5,619 bases of DNA, from the NCBI GenBank assembly GCA_019309605.1, contig JAFDFW010000714.1, positions 1 through 5,619 of the forward strand, read 5' to 3'. This DNA is from Deltaproteobacteria bacterium. Lineage in GTDB: Bacteria > Myxococcota_A > Polyangia > Polyangiales > Houyiibacteriaceae. The translations under genes were made by a program, and so were the position numbers. Each line of letters opens with the position of its first letter. Position 1 is the first letter of the stretch. The notes under the pieces were generated by a model, which saw nothing but the letters and a program-made list of their open reading frames with translations, ran no database searches and had not been told where the DNA came from. This document shows, piece after piece, positions 1 to 5,619 of the stretch.

Positions 1-6
1 TCAGCC

Positions 7-1548
7 TCAAACGTCCGTGAGCGCGAGCTGAGGACTCTCGGCCCTCTTGACGACGAGCTTGATGCCGTCAGCTTCGGCATGCTTCGTGAAGTCCCGGATC
101 ACTTCGCGCACGTCGTGGTCGAGGATTCGGGTGCCGGTCATATCTATGGTGAGCGAGCAATCGGCAGGGACCTCGCGGAGGATACGTTTGAGCGCCGCCT
201 TGTTGAGGAAAGTCATATGTTCTGTGAGACGAATGGTGAAGCAGCCAGCCGAGGTCTCTTCGCGGTAGAAGTTGAGTTGGTAGTTGTAGATTAGGATCTC
301 GAAGAAGGCCGTGGCCATCCCAAGCATCACGCCCAGCAACAGATCGGTGAGCACCAAGCACACGATGGTCACGATGAACGGCGTGAACTGCCAGAAGCCC
401 TCTTTCCACATCTGTCGGAACAACGAAATCCGTGCGAGACGGTAGCCGATCACGAGCAGGATCGCGGCTAGGCACGAGAGCGGGATTTCATTGAGCAGGC
501 TCGGAATCGCCGCGACACAAACCAGCAGCAAAACCCCGTGGAAGAAAGCAGAGAATCGAGTCTTGCCGCCGGCATCCACGTTGGCCGAGCTGCGCACGAT
601 GACCTGGGTGACGGGGATGCCACCCAGGAGCCCAGAGACGATGTTGCCGATGCCCTGGGCCTTGAGCTCTCGGTTGGTCGAGGTCACGCGCTTCTCGGGG
701 TCGAGATTGTCGGTCGCTTCGACGGACAGCAGCGTCTCGATGCTGGCGATGAGAGCCAATGAAAACCCCGTCGTGTAGAGAGCCGTGTTCGTGACCTGCG
801 AAAAGTCCGGCCGCGTGAAGTTGGAGAAGAACTCGCCCACTGAGGAAGAGAGGGGCACGGCGACCAACTGCTCCGACGAGATCGCGAGCGCAGGGGCAAA
901 CTGGCCAAACGCCTTGTGCAGCCCGATGCCGAGCACGACGACCAAGAGGGGCGCTGGGATGGCCTTGGCAAGCTTCTTGTCTGTGAACTTCGGGTGCTGC
1001 CACAGCAGAAGCACCGCCAACGACACCAAGGTGACGATGATGGCGCCGGGGCTCAACGCACCGAGCGCGTAGCCGATCTCGCTAAACGTGTTGTGCCCGT
1101 CTCGCTGAAAGAATTCGAGCTCGCCCTCCCAAGAGTGGTCGTATCCAAGCGCATGCGGGATCTGTTTCAGGATGAGGATGATTCCAATGCCGGCCAGCAT
1201 CCCCTTGATGACGCTCGACGGGAAGTAGTGAGCCACGACACCGGCCTTCAGGAACCCTGCGGCGACCTGGACCACACCACAAAAGATCACAGCCAGGAGG
1301 TACGCCTCGAACCCGAAGCTTTCGATCCCCTGCGCCACCATCACGGCTAGACCCGCCGCCGGGCCGCTCACGCCGAGCCGCGAGCCGCTGAACAGAGAGA
1401 CGACCATGCCACCGGTAATCCCGGCGATCACCCCACTGAAGAGTGGCGCGCCCGAAGCCAGCGCGATCCCGAGACAGAGCGGAAGCGCCACCAGAAAAAC
1501 GACGACGCCTGCGCGCGTGTCCTGCGGGAAGTATCGTCGCTCAAACAT
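7..1548 (-). CDS. SulP-family inorganic anion transporter with C-terminal STAS domain
   Basis: A 513-residue inner-membrane carrier of the SulP/SLC26 family, whose members move bicarbonate, sulfate or similar anions coupled to sodium or protons. The N-terminus has the family signature: TM1 (residues about 12-32, TRAGVVVFLVALPLCLGIAL) followed by SGSRLGVSGPAAG at 54-66. TM8 holds SIETLLSVEATDNLD (269-283); Glu271 falls where I recall SulP proteins having a conserved acidic residue, Asp in cyanobacterial BicA. TM10 begins at GGIPVTQVIVRSSANVDAGG (309-328). About 14 hydrophobic segments end near residue 424, followed by a STAS domain (about 435-510) with the core strand and loop LTIDMTGTRILDHDV. 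Length is normal, so the gene looks intact. I chose the ATG at 1546-1548 over an in-frame TTG at 1567-1569 because MFERRYFPQD is the usual family start; neither has a clear Shine-Dalgarno. It is divergent from the plus-strand genes. Partners such as a carbonic anhydrase, if any, would lie beyond the left edge. The substrate cannot be assigned from sequence. Confidence 0.95.
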   Translation of the reverse strand: MFERRYFPQDTRAGVVVFLVALPLCLGIALASGAPLFSGVIAGITGGMVVSLFSGSRLGVSGPAAGLAVMVAQGIESFGFEAYLLAVIFCGVVQVAAGFLKAGVVAHYFPSSVIKGMLAGIGIILILKQIPHALGYDHSWEGELEFFQRDGHNTFSEIGYALGALSPGAIIVTLVSLAVLLLWQHPKFTDKKLAKAIPAPLLVVVLGIGLHKAFGQFAPALAISSEQLVAVPLSSSVGEFFSNFTRPDFSQVTNTALYTTGFSLALIASIETLLSVEATDNLDPEKRVTSTNRELKAQGIGNIVSGLLGGIPVTQVIVRSSANVDAGGKTRFSAFFHGVLLLVCVAAIPSLLNEIPLSCLAAILLVIGYRLARISLFRQMWKEGFWQFTPFIVTIVCLVLTDLLLGVMLGMATAFFEILIYNYQLNFYREETSAGCFTIRLTEHMTFLNKAALKRILREVPADCSLTIDMTGTRILDHDVREVIRDFTKHAEADGIKLVVKRAESPQLALTDV

Positions 1549-1588
1549 GGGCAGCGGACAGCGAACCAAGCCGGCTAATCATCGCGGG

Positions 1589-1597
1589 ACCATAGCA
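1589..1597 (-). promoter_or_regulatory. Possible extended -10 element for the SulP gene
   Basis: Read on the minus strand the sequence is TGCTATGGT, an extended -10 (TGn plus a hexamer matching TATAAT at four positions). Transcription would begin near 1582 and leave a leader of about 34 nt before the ATG at 1548. There is no -35 hexamer at normal spacing; a perfect palindrome occupies that place instead. The call rests on one short motif in GC-rich DNA, so it is tentative. Confidence 0.3.
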
Positions 1598-1608
1598 GAG
1601 GAGCGGGC

Positions 1609-1624
1609 GTGGCCGCGCGGCCAC
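1609..1624. promoter_or_regulatory. 16-bp perfect palindrome, candidate operator
   Basis: GTGGCCGCGCGGCCAC is identical to its own reverse complement over 16 bp, with no spacer. It lies 61-76 bp upstream of the SulP ATG. Its centre is about 34-35 bp upstream of the transcription start implied by the possible -10 at 1589-1597, so it covers the -35 region. A symmetric site there could bind a dimeric regulator. The factor is unknown, and the all-GC core makes chance occurrence more likely than in AT-rich DNA. Confidence 0.4.
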
Positions 1625-1748
1625 TTCAATCTTGATACTCACTTGCGGCCGCCGTTTCGTCCGGGAGCAGCTCGCCACCGACCCACCATCGCACAGCGCC
1701 TCGAAACCGATCTGCCGCTTCTGCCCACGGCTTGTGACCTGGCTATTG

Positions 1749-1760
1749 CGCGAATTCGCG
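1749..1760. repeat. 12-bp perfect palindrome CGCGAATTCGCG
   Basis: A self-complementary 12-mer 66 bp upstream of the ATG of the broken SRPBCC gene. Its position between divergent genes would allow a regulatory role. It does not resemble the 16-bp palindrome at 1609-1624, so the two are not obvious copies of one operator. Chance is a reasonable explanation. Confidence 0.25.
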
Positions 1761-1826
1761 TAGATCCGCAGACTGATGTCCGCTCCGCTGGCTTGAACTT
1801 CGAGGCGAAGCGGCGAAACTGGCGCC

Positions 1827-2251
1827 ATGGATTCATTGTCCGAGTACGCGAAGCGCGCGCAAGAGGCCGGCGCCCGCTTCACCGATGCGCCGCTCCAAAT
1901 GACCTTCACCCGGCACCTCGGCGCCAGTCAGCAGGAGCTGTTCGACTACATCTCGGACACCGACCGCCTAAGCGAATGGATCCCCGGCGCAAAGCAAACC
2001 TGGTCCGACGACAGCAACGCAAAGGCTCCCAAGCAGGTCGGGTCAGTGCGCATGATGAAATCGAGCTTTGGCAAGCCAACGCCTTGGGCGTGGTCACGTG
2101 CGAGCCGCACCCGGACGGAGGCACGGTTCTTTGCTGGTTGGCCTTTGCGCGCCCGGCAGGGGCCATCAAGTGGTTGGCCGGCAAGAAGATATTTGAAGTG
2201 GCCCTTGGCGGCGGCATCAAGGCGTTGGAGCGAAAGTTCCCCTACCGCTGA
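1827..2251 (+). pseudogene. SRPBCC (START/Bet v 1-like) protein, disrupted by deletion and frameshift
   Basis: The first 85 codons from the ATG at 1827 read as the start of an SRPBCC ligand-binding protein: an N-terminal extension, then MTFTRHLGASQQELFDYISD (residues 25-44), DRLSEWIPG and VGSVRMMKSSFGKPT. After about 2081 this frame turns into arginine-rich nonsense. The homologous reading resumes in another frame from about 2084: LGVVTCEPHPDGGTVLCWLAF, then IKWLAGKKIFEVALGGGIKALERKFPYR and TGA at 2249-2251. That part matches the late beta-strands and the long C-terminal helix of the fold. The central strands (typically a DPPRxLxY-like stretch and its neighbours) are missing. From general family topology I estimate 25-35 codons lost; the frame change requires 3n+1 missing bases. 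Intact members bind hydrophobic small molecules, but this copy should not fold. No good Shine-Dalgarno precedes 1827; an internal ATG at 1899 is an alternative start. A sequencing or assembly deletion would look the same. Confidence 0.7.
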
Positions 2252-2552
2252 CCTGCCAGGGGACCACAGCTGCGCACAGCTCACGCAGCTCTTCAGCGTC
2301 ACCCCGACCTGCAGCTGTACTTCACACCATCGAAGGCGACAGACGGTGACCTCACTACAATCGTCACGCTGCGTTTGCAGCTCGCGATCTAGAGATTATC
2401 GCAACTTCGAACACCTTCGGGGCTACTCACCGCGCGGCACGCTCAGCCTCTTCTTTTGAGTCAGAGATTTGGTGCTCTGTACTCGGACCGACTAGCCTGT
2501 TCTGCGACCGGGCGCTTTTGACCGGTGCAGCTCGGAAGGCAGGGAACGAGTA
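2252..2552. other. Intergenic region without a recognisable gene
   Basis: About 300 bp between the broken SRPBCC gene and the peptidase lipoprotein gene. Open frames here are short and give proline/serine/arginine-rich nonsense. Near the left end CAGCT recurs at 2267, 2277, 2286 and 2312. Near the right end GACCGG occurs twice (2506 and 2520). I see no convincing -35/-10 pair, no strong terminator and no RNA-like fold. A promoter for the gene at 2553 is expected somewhere here but I cannot place it. Confidence 0.5.
2541..2545 (+). promoter_or_regulatory. Ribosome binding site supporting the GTG start at 2553
   Basis: AGGGA is a good Shine-Dalgarno match, seven bases clear of the GTG at 2553. 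It supports the GTG start, which is also the one that preserves a complete lipoprotein signal peptide. The next in-frame ATG (2577) would cut the signal down to eight residues. Confidence 0.6.
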
Positions 2553-4094
2553 GTGCTGTCGAAAACGCATCTTTCGATGCTCCTTTTCATCGCCGCCTGT
2601 GGTTCGGCGCAAATCGGACCGACCACAGTTGAGCGTAAGAGCCCCGGTGCGACGACGGACTCGTCGGCGCAGTTATCCGAGGACACGGTTCGTTTCTCCA
2701 CGGCGGTGATCCAGGCGCTGAGCGACGACGCCAGCAAACCGCCCGCGAGCAACAGCTACAGTCACCAGAAGTTGCTCGGCCCGCGAAAGCGGCTCGGCGA
2801 GCCGCAAGTCCAGCTGGAGTCGACCGACGCGCATTCGCTCCTCGCTTCGACCGACTGCTCCGGCTGGCTTAGTTTCGTGCTCAACACGATCTCCCCCCTC
2901 CATCAAGCGGTCCTGCAGGCCCAGCGTGGGCGAGATGAGCACAACCGCCTCTATTCGGAGGACTTTGCGCTGCGCGAAAGCCGGAGGCCATGGTCGCGAG
3001 CGTTCGTGGTGGCGCAGTACCTTCGCAGTGGCGACGCGTCAGCGACCGGCTTCGAGACGGTGACGAGCTTCGAGGATTTACGCTCGGGCGATATCGGCGC
3101 CTACGCCATGGGACGCTATGCGAAGCCGTCCGACGACAGCCGCCCCAAGCCACGCGATACCGGGCACGTCTTCATCGTTGCGGGCTCGCCGACCGTGGTC
3201 GATCCCAGCACCAAGGACTACGATGGCCGCGGGACGCTCGAGAAAGACGCGGTGAAGGTCATCGCGGTGCCGGTCATCGACTCGAGCGCCACCCTGCACT
3301 TCGACCCCGATTCGAGGAAGAACGCCGACGGGCACTACCGCTTGCCGAAAGTTCGTCCCCATTCCAGAGCGAAGCCCGGTGGGGTCGGCACGGGCACAAT
3401 CTGGTTTGCCTTGAGCGAAGAGGGACGCGTTCTTCAGCGGCGCCTCGGGCCCCAGCAGAAGTATCGCCCCGTGCTCGCCCGCGCGGCTCGGCTGAGCGGG
3501 AACATCGCTCTCGATGAGGGGGTTCTCGACGATGGAGGCGCACTGCTGGTCCGTGTCTTCGACAACTCTCCGGCGGAGTTCGCCGGTATGTCATACGGGG
3601 ACGCGCCGATTCATCTCACGGGACAAGGTGGTCTCCGCATCGGCAGTGGACGGCTTGTTCTAAACGGGAACAACGATTTCTCCGGTGGTGTCACGGTGCA
3701 GTCGGCCGATCTGATCGTATCGTCCCCAACCGGCCTCGGGGTAGGCGACGTCGTCATACGCGGCGGCACGATGACGCTTCACGAGCCGGCGATATCGGAC
3801 TCCGCCACGCTGAGCGTCGCCGAGGGCCTCGCCGAGGGGGCGATTCGTCTCGACTTCAGGGGACGCGACGTCGTGCGAATGCTGCGAATCGGAGACGCGA
3901 CGCACCACTGCGGCACTTGGGGAGGGCCCGATTCCCGGGCCATGTTCGTCGACCCGGCGTTCTCTGGGCGAGGTATCCTCGAACTCTCCGCCCAACCGCG
4001 CGAATCGTGCGCACCGCCTTCAAAAGGATCCCCGCGACGCCGTGCCGGCGGGCGCACCTCGTCGGAGCCTCTTAGCCCGTCGGGCTCAAGTTGA
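2553..4094 (+). CDS. Lipoprotein: NlpC/P60-like cysteine peptidase fused to a PATR beta-helix module
   Basis: A complete 513-residue predicted lipoprotein starting at GTG. Residues 1-16 (MLSKTHLSMLLFIAAC) are a short signal peptide with a lipobox and lipidated Cys16. A polar linker runs to about 85. Residues about 95-300 look like a papain-fold peptidase of the NlpC/P60 type: STDCSGWLSFVL with probable nucleophile Cys102, LRSGDIGAY at 177-184, and DTGHVFIVAG at 202-211 with probable catalytic His205. VIDSSATLHFDPDSR (241-255) and GVGTGTIWF (277-285) follow, as I recall from a little-studied group of such proteins. The Cys-His gap (103 residues) exceeds that of classic NlpC/P60 enzymes. Residues about 310-480 match the autotransporter-associated beta-strand repeat: GSGRLVLNGNNDFSGGVTV, then LIVSSPTGLGVGDVVIRGGT, then a closing unit with CGTWGGPDSRA and FSGRGILEL. 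A Ser/Arg/Pro-rich tail of about 30 residues ends it. There is no autotransporter barrel. The enzyme may cut peptidoglycan peptides or another amide; the target is unknown. The PATR part is probably a beta-solenoid spacer or binding surface. Confidence 0.82.
   Translation: MLSKTHLSMLLFIAACGSAQIGPTTVERKSPGATTDSSAQLSEDTVRFSTAVIQALSDDASKPPASNSYSHQKLLGPRKRLGEPQVQLESTDAHSLLASTDCSGWLSFVLNTISPLHQAVLQAQRGRDEHNRLYSEDFALRESRRPWSRAFVVAQYLRSGDASATGFETVTSFEDLRSGDIGAYAMGRYAKPSDDSRPKPRDTGHVFIVAGSPTVVDPSTKDYDGRGTLEKDAVKVIAVPVIDSSATLHFDPDSRKNADGHYRLPKVRPHSRAKPGGVGTGTIWFALSEEGRVLQRRLGPQQKYRPVLARAARLSGNIALDEGVLDDGGALLVRVFDNSPAEFAGMSYGDAPIHLTGQGGLRIGSGRLVLNGNNDFSGGVTVQSADLIVSSPTGLGVGDVVIRGGTMTLHEPAISDSATLSVAEGLAEGAIRLDFRGRDVVRMLRIGDATHHCGTWGGPDSRAMFVDPAFSGRGILELSAQPRESCAPPSKGSPRRRAGGRTSSEPLSPSGSS
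4074..4086 (+). terminator. Short GC hairpin at the 3' end of the peptidase gene, weak terminator candidate
   Basis: AGCCCGTCGGGCT folds into a five-pair GC-rich stem with a three-base loop, ending eight bases before the last base of the TGA. No U-tract follows (the next bases are CAAGTTGAG), so it lacks the second half of an intrinsic terminator, and it lies inside the coding sequence. It is recorded as the only terminator-like structure near this gene end. Confidence 0.15.
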
Positions 4095-4245
4095 GTGCCC
4101 AATTGCGCGGTACTAGTGTTATGTCGATTCGCTCGCAGCGCCGACAGGGCCTTTGAATTCACTATGACCAACCGCGATGTCTACGCCTGCCTCTTTGTGG
4201 GCTAGGGCGTGCTTCGCGCTGCGACAGAGCGCCGCCATGAGGCGA

Positions 4246-4276
4246 CCGGAAACCTGCCACGCATGTCCGTTTCCGG
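4246..4276. repeat. Inverted repeat: 8-bp perfect arms, 15-nt spacer
   Basis: CCGGAAAC (4246-4253) and GTTTCCGG (4269-4276) are exact reverse complements around a 15-base spacer. They could form a hairpin in RNA or serve as two half-sites for a dimeric protein, centred about 226 bp upstream of the DUF3604 gene start. No U-tract follows. Nothing else identifies its role. Confidence 0.35.
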
Positions 4277-4404
4277 CCATGTGTGCTGCTGTGCCACCCC
4301 CGACCATAAGGTGGTGATGCAGATCACTGAAATAGGAGTCGAGTGGAGTTCTTGGTTGATCCGACAGAACGTGCCCGGTTAGAAGTCGTATTGCACGCCC
4401 GTGT

Positions 4405-4434
4405 GATGTGTTGCCGCCCGTCTCGCGACACATC
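4405..4434 (+). promoter_or_regulatory. Stem-loop in the probable leader of the DUF3604 lipoprotein gene
   Basis: GATGTGTTGC (4405-4414) pairs with GCGACACATC (4425-4434) over ten pairs, nine Watson-Crick and one G-U, around a ten-base loop. The last pair is 52 bases before the ATG at 4487, so it could lie in the 5' leader of that mRNA. The bases after it (TTTCTCC) are pyrimidine-rich but not a true U-tract, so a terminator or attenuator is possible but weak. The alternative in-frame ATG at 4406 lies inside the left arm. Confidence 0.35.
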
Positions 4435-4486
4435 TTTCTCCGCATGCGCCCCCGCGCATCGGAGTCCCCGCCAAGAGTGTAATGTG

Positions 4487-5619
4487 ATGAATTTCCCTGG
4501 ACGCATCCTGCTGCCCTGTGCAGCGCTTGCCGTTGCATTCGCAGGATGCGCGTCGGACCAATCCAGGACTGGCGGCATCGACGCAACTCTTACTCTCGAC
4601 GCCGACGCGACCATCAAGCACATCACAACCGTGGCCGTGACGATTGACTGTGACGGCATCGACCCCATCACGGGTCTCCCGTGGCCGTCGGAGACGTTCG
4701 ACGTGAACGTCAACACCTCGGAGGGTAACGACCCTACCGACCCGAAGGACTCCCTGGGCGTCTTCAAGAAGGAAGGCCTTCCTGAGGGTAACTGCACCGT
4801 GACCATCACGGCGGTCTCGGACGACGGCACCATGCAGTGCGGCGGGCAGATGGCCGAGATCCTGGTCACCGCCGGTCCCACGAACACCTTCGTGACCATC
4901 GTCATCAACTGCATCACCGACGCACGCTACGGCGGCATCGGTGTCGGAGGCGAGTTCAACCAGTGCGCAGAGTACAGCCAGATCATCGTCAGCCCGACCA
5001 CACAGTCGACCGGCGGTGACCCGGTGGACGTTCAGGTCTGGTGTTACGACCCGGACGGCGGCATCGATAGTCCTGAGGTCACGGTTCTCTTCATCACCGC
5101 CGCATCGTCGGTGGACCCGAACCCGGCCAACTGGGTCAACTGTGGCTCCAACCCGGCCTACCAGTACCCGCCGACCCCGGCTCCCTGCCCGCACCAGGAT
5201 CCCCCGACGGTTGTCGGAAGCGAGTCGACCGATATCGACCTCTTCTGTGCTATCGATGACGACCGCAGCGGCGACCCCGGCACCCCGTGTGTCGTGATCG
5301 TGTCGGTGTCCGACGACGGCTTTGCTTCCGGGGGAGCAGACCCCTTCGGTTGTAGCGGACAGGACGACAACGCCAGCGCGGTCATCCCTGTCTTCTGTCA
5401 GGATCCCTCGGGAAGGCTCGCATGCGCCTCCTACAATCCGCTGCGCGACCCGTTCTTTGGCGACACGCACATTCACACGAACCTATCGCTCGATGCGAAC
5501 CTCAATGGCACTCGTCCCGGGCCGGACGAAGCCTATGCGTTCGCGCGCGGCGGGTTCGAGATCGGCCTCCAACCTTACGACCAAAATGGCAACCCCAGCC
5601 GCACCGCTGAGCTCACCCG
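4487..5619 (+). CDS. DUF3604 lipoprotein with Cys-rich Ig-like N-terminal region (3' end beyond window)
   Basis: An open frame of 377 codons that runs off the right edge. The ATG at 4487 gives signal peptide MNFPGRILLP then CAALAVAFAGC, with lipobox FAGC and lipidated Cys21. AAGAG at 4473-4477 is a weak, slightly distant ribosome site; an in-frame ATG at 4406 is less likely because it would bury the signal. Residues about 30-145 and 150-305 look like two extracellular beta-sandwich (Ig-like) regions, rich in Asp, Thr and Val, with acidic loops such as CYDPDGG and DDDRSGD and 13 cysteines after Cys21, suggesting disulfides. From about 317 the DUF3604 domain begins: NPLRDPFFGDTHIHTNLSLD, then GTRPGPDEAYAFARGG and PYDQNGNPSRTAEL. 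GDTHIHT carries the DxHxH metal-ligand motif (Asp326, His328, His330) of PHP-like hydrolases. The DUF3604 substrate is not established. The lipobox implies action outside the cytoplasm. Codons strongly favour third-position C or G, more so than in the peptidase gene. Confidence 0.88.
   Translation, partial: MNFPGRILLPCAALAVAFAGCASDQSRTGGIDATLTLDADATIKHITTVAVTIDCDGIDPITGLPWPSETFDVNVNTSEGNDPTDPKDSLGVFKKEGLPEGNCTVTITAVSDDGTMQCGGQMAEILVTAGPTNTFVTIVINCITDARYGGIGVGGEFNQCAEYSQIIVSPTTQSTGGDPVDVQVWCYDPDGGIDSPEVTVLFITAASSVDPNPANWVNCGSNPAYQYPPTPAPCPHQDPPTVVGSESTDIDLFCAIDDDRSGDPGTPCVVIVSVSDDGFASGGADPFGCSGQDDNASAVIPVFCQDPSGRLACASYNPLRDPFFGDTHIHTNLSLDANLNGTRPGPDEAYAFARGGFEIGLQPYDQNGNPSRTAELT

Larger units (their letters stand above)
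4095..4486. other. 392-bp non-coding region upstream of the DUF3604 lipoprotein gene
   Basis: No gene is recognisable on either strand; short open frames lack familiar motifs or a ribosome site. The region holds two inverted repeats, at 4246-4276 and 4405-4434, described separately. The reading frame of the downstream gene stays open upstream to 4331, with an in-frame ATG at 4406. I regard this as untranslated because the start at 4487 gives a proper lipoprotein signal. I cannot place a convincing promoter. Confidence 0.5.

Noticed and set aside
1406..1826. Plus-strand open frame running from inside the SulP gene into the SRPBCC region
   Set aside because: Its 5' part is antisense to the well-supported SulP gene and gives Pro/Arg-rich nonsense. 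Only its end, from about 2084, has meaning, as the C-terminal half of the broken SRPBCC gene.
2267..2316. CAGCT at 2267, 2277, 2286 and 2312, spaced near 10 bp at first
   Set aside because: The unit is only five bases and the spacing is irregular (10, 9, 26). This is too weak to call a tandem repeat or regulator array.
2375..2402. TTGCAG, 16 bases, TATCGC as a promoter for the peptidase lipoprotein gene
   Set aside because: Each hexamer matches the sigma-70 consensus at only three positions and it lies about 150 bp from the start codon. Comparable matches occur by chance.
2252..2459. Continuation of the SRPBCC first frame to a stop at 2457-2459
   Set aside because: After about 2082 this frame shows no SRPBCC features and is rich in Arg, Ser and Thr. 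The homologous reading has moved to another frame that ends at 2251.
4406..4486. In-frame ATG at 4406 as an earlier start for the DUF3604 lipoprotein
   Set aside because: It would add 27 residues (MCCRPSRDTSFSACAPAHRS and onward) before the signal peptide and place the hydrophobic core too far from the N-terminus. The ATG also lies inside a stem-loop and lacks a ribosome site.
4379..5476. Long minus-strand open frame (365 codons) opposite the DUF3604 lipoprotein gene
   Set aside because: It overlaps a plus-strand frame with a clear lipoprotein signal, cysteine-rich Ig-like regions and DUF3604 motifs. Its translation is Val/Arg/Asp/Gly-rich with no recognisable domain, as expected from the complement of a gene with strong third-position C/G bias.
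1..5619. Defence island, mobile element or CRISPR-like system
   Set aside because: I found no transposase, integrase, nuclease, phage gene, terminal inverted repeats with target duplications, or regularly spaced repeats in the window.

Overview
This 5.6-kb window is GC-rich bacterial chromosome (roughly 60% GC by eye). It carries one minus-strand transporter gene and, diverging from it, three plus-strand genes. Two of the plus-strand products are predicted lipoproteins, so the organism is a diderm or at least a secretion-rich bacterium. The cysteine-rich, Ig-like secreted lipoprotein with a DUF3604 domain and the beta-helix lipoprotein fit a Myxococcota/deltaproteobacterial or PVC-type genome. 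That placement is inferred from protein style only; no rRNA, tRNA or marker gene is present to settle it.

Layout. 7-1548 (minus) is a complete SulP-family inorganic anion transporter with a C-terminal STAS domain. 1549-1826 is the divergent intergenic region, with a 16-bp perfect palindrome just upstream of a possible promoter for the transporter and a 12-bp palindrome nearer the plus-strand gene. 1827-2251 (plus) is a broken SRPBCC (START-like) gene: its N-terminal and C-terminal halves lie in different frames, and the middle of the fold appears deleted. 2252-2552 has no recognisable gene. 2553-4094 (plus) is a lipoprotein joining a papain-like NlpC/P60-type cysteine peptidase to an autotransporter-associated beta-strand repeat (PATR) module. 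4095-4486 is a 392-bp non-coding stretch with two stem-loops. 4487 to the right edge (plus) is the first 377 codons of a lipoprotein with a long cysteine-rich, Ig-like N-terminal region leading into a DUF3604 (PHP-like metal-dependent hydrolase) domain, cut off by the window end.

The genes do not look like one pathway. The transporter acts in the inner membrane on small anions, possibly bicarbonate or sulfate. The two lipoproteins would act in the periplasm or at the cell surface, and each is separated from its upstream neighbour by 300-390 bp, so they are probably separate transcription units. The most unusual item is the peptidase-PATR fusion. I see no mobile element, CRISPR array, RNA gene or multi-gene defence system.
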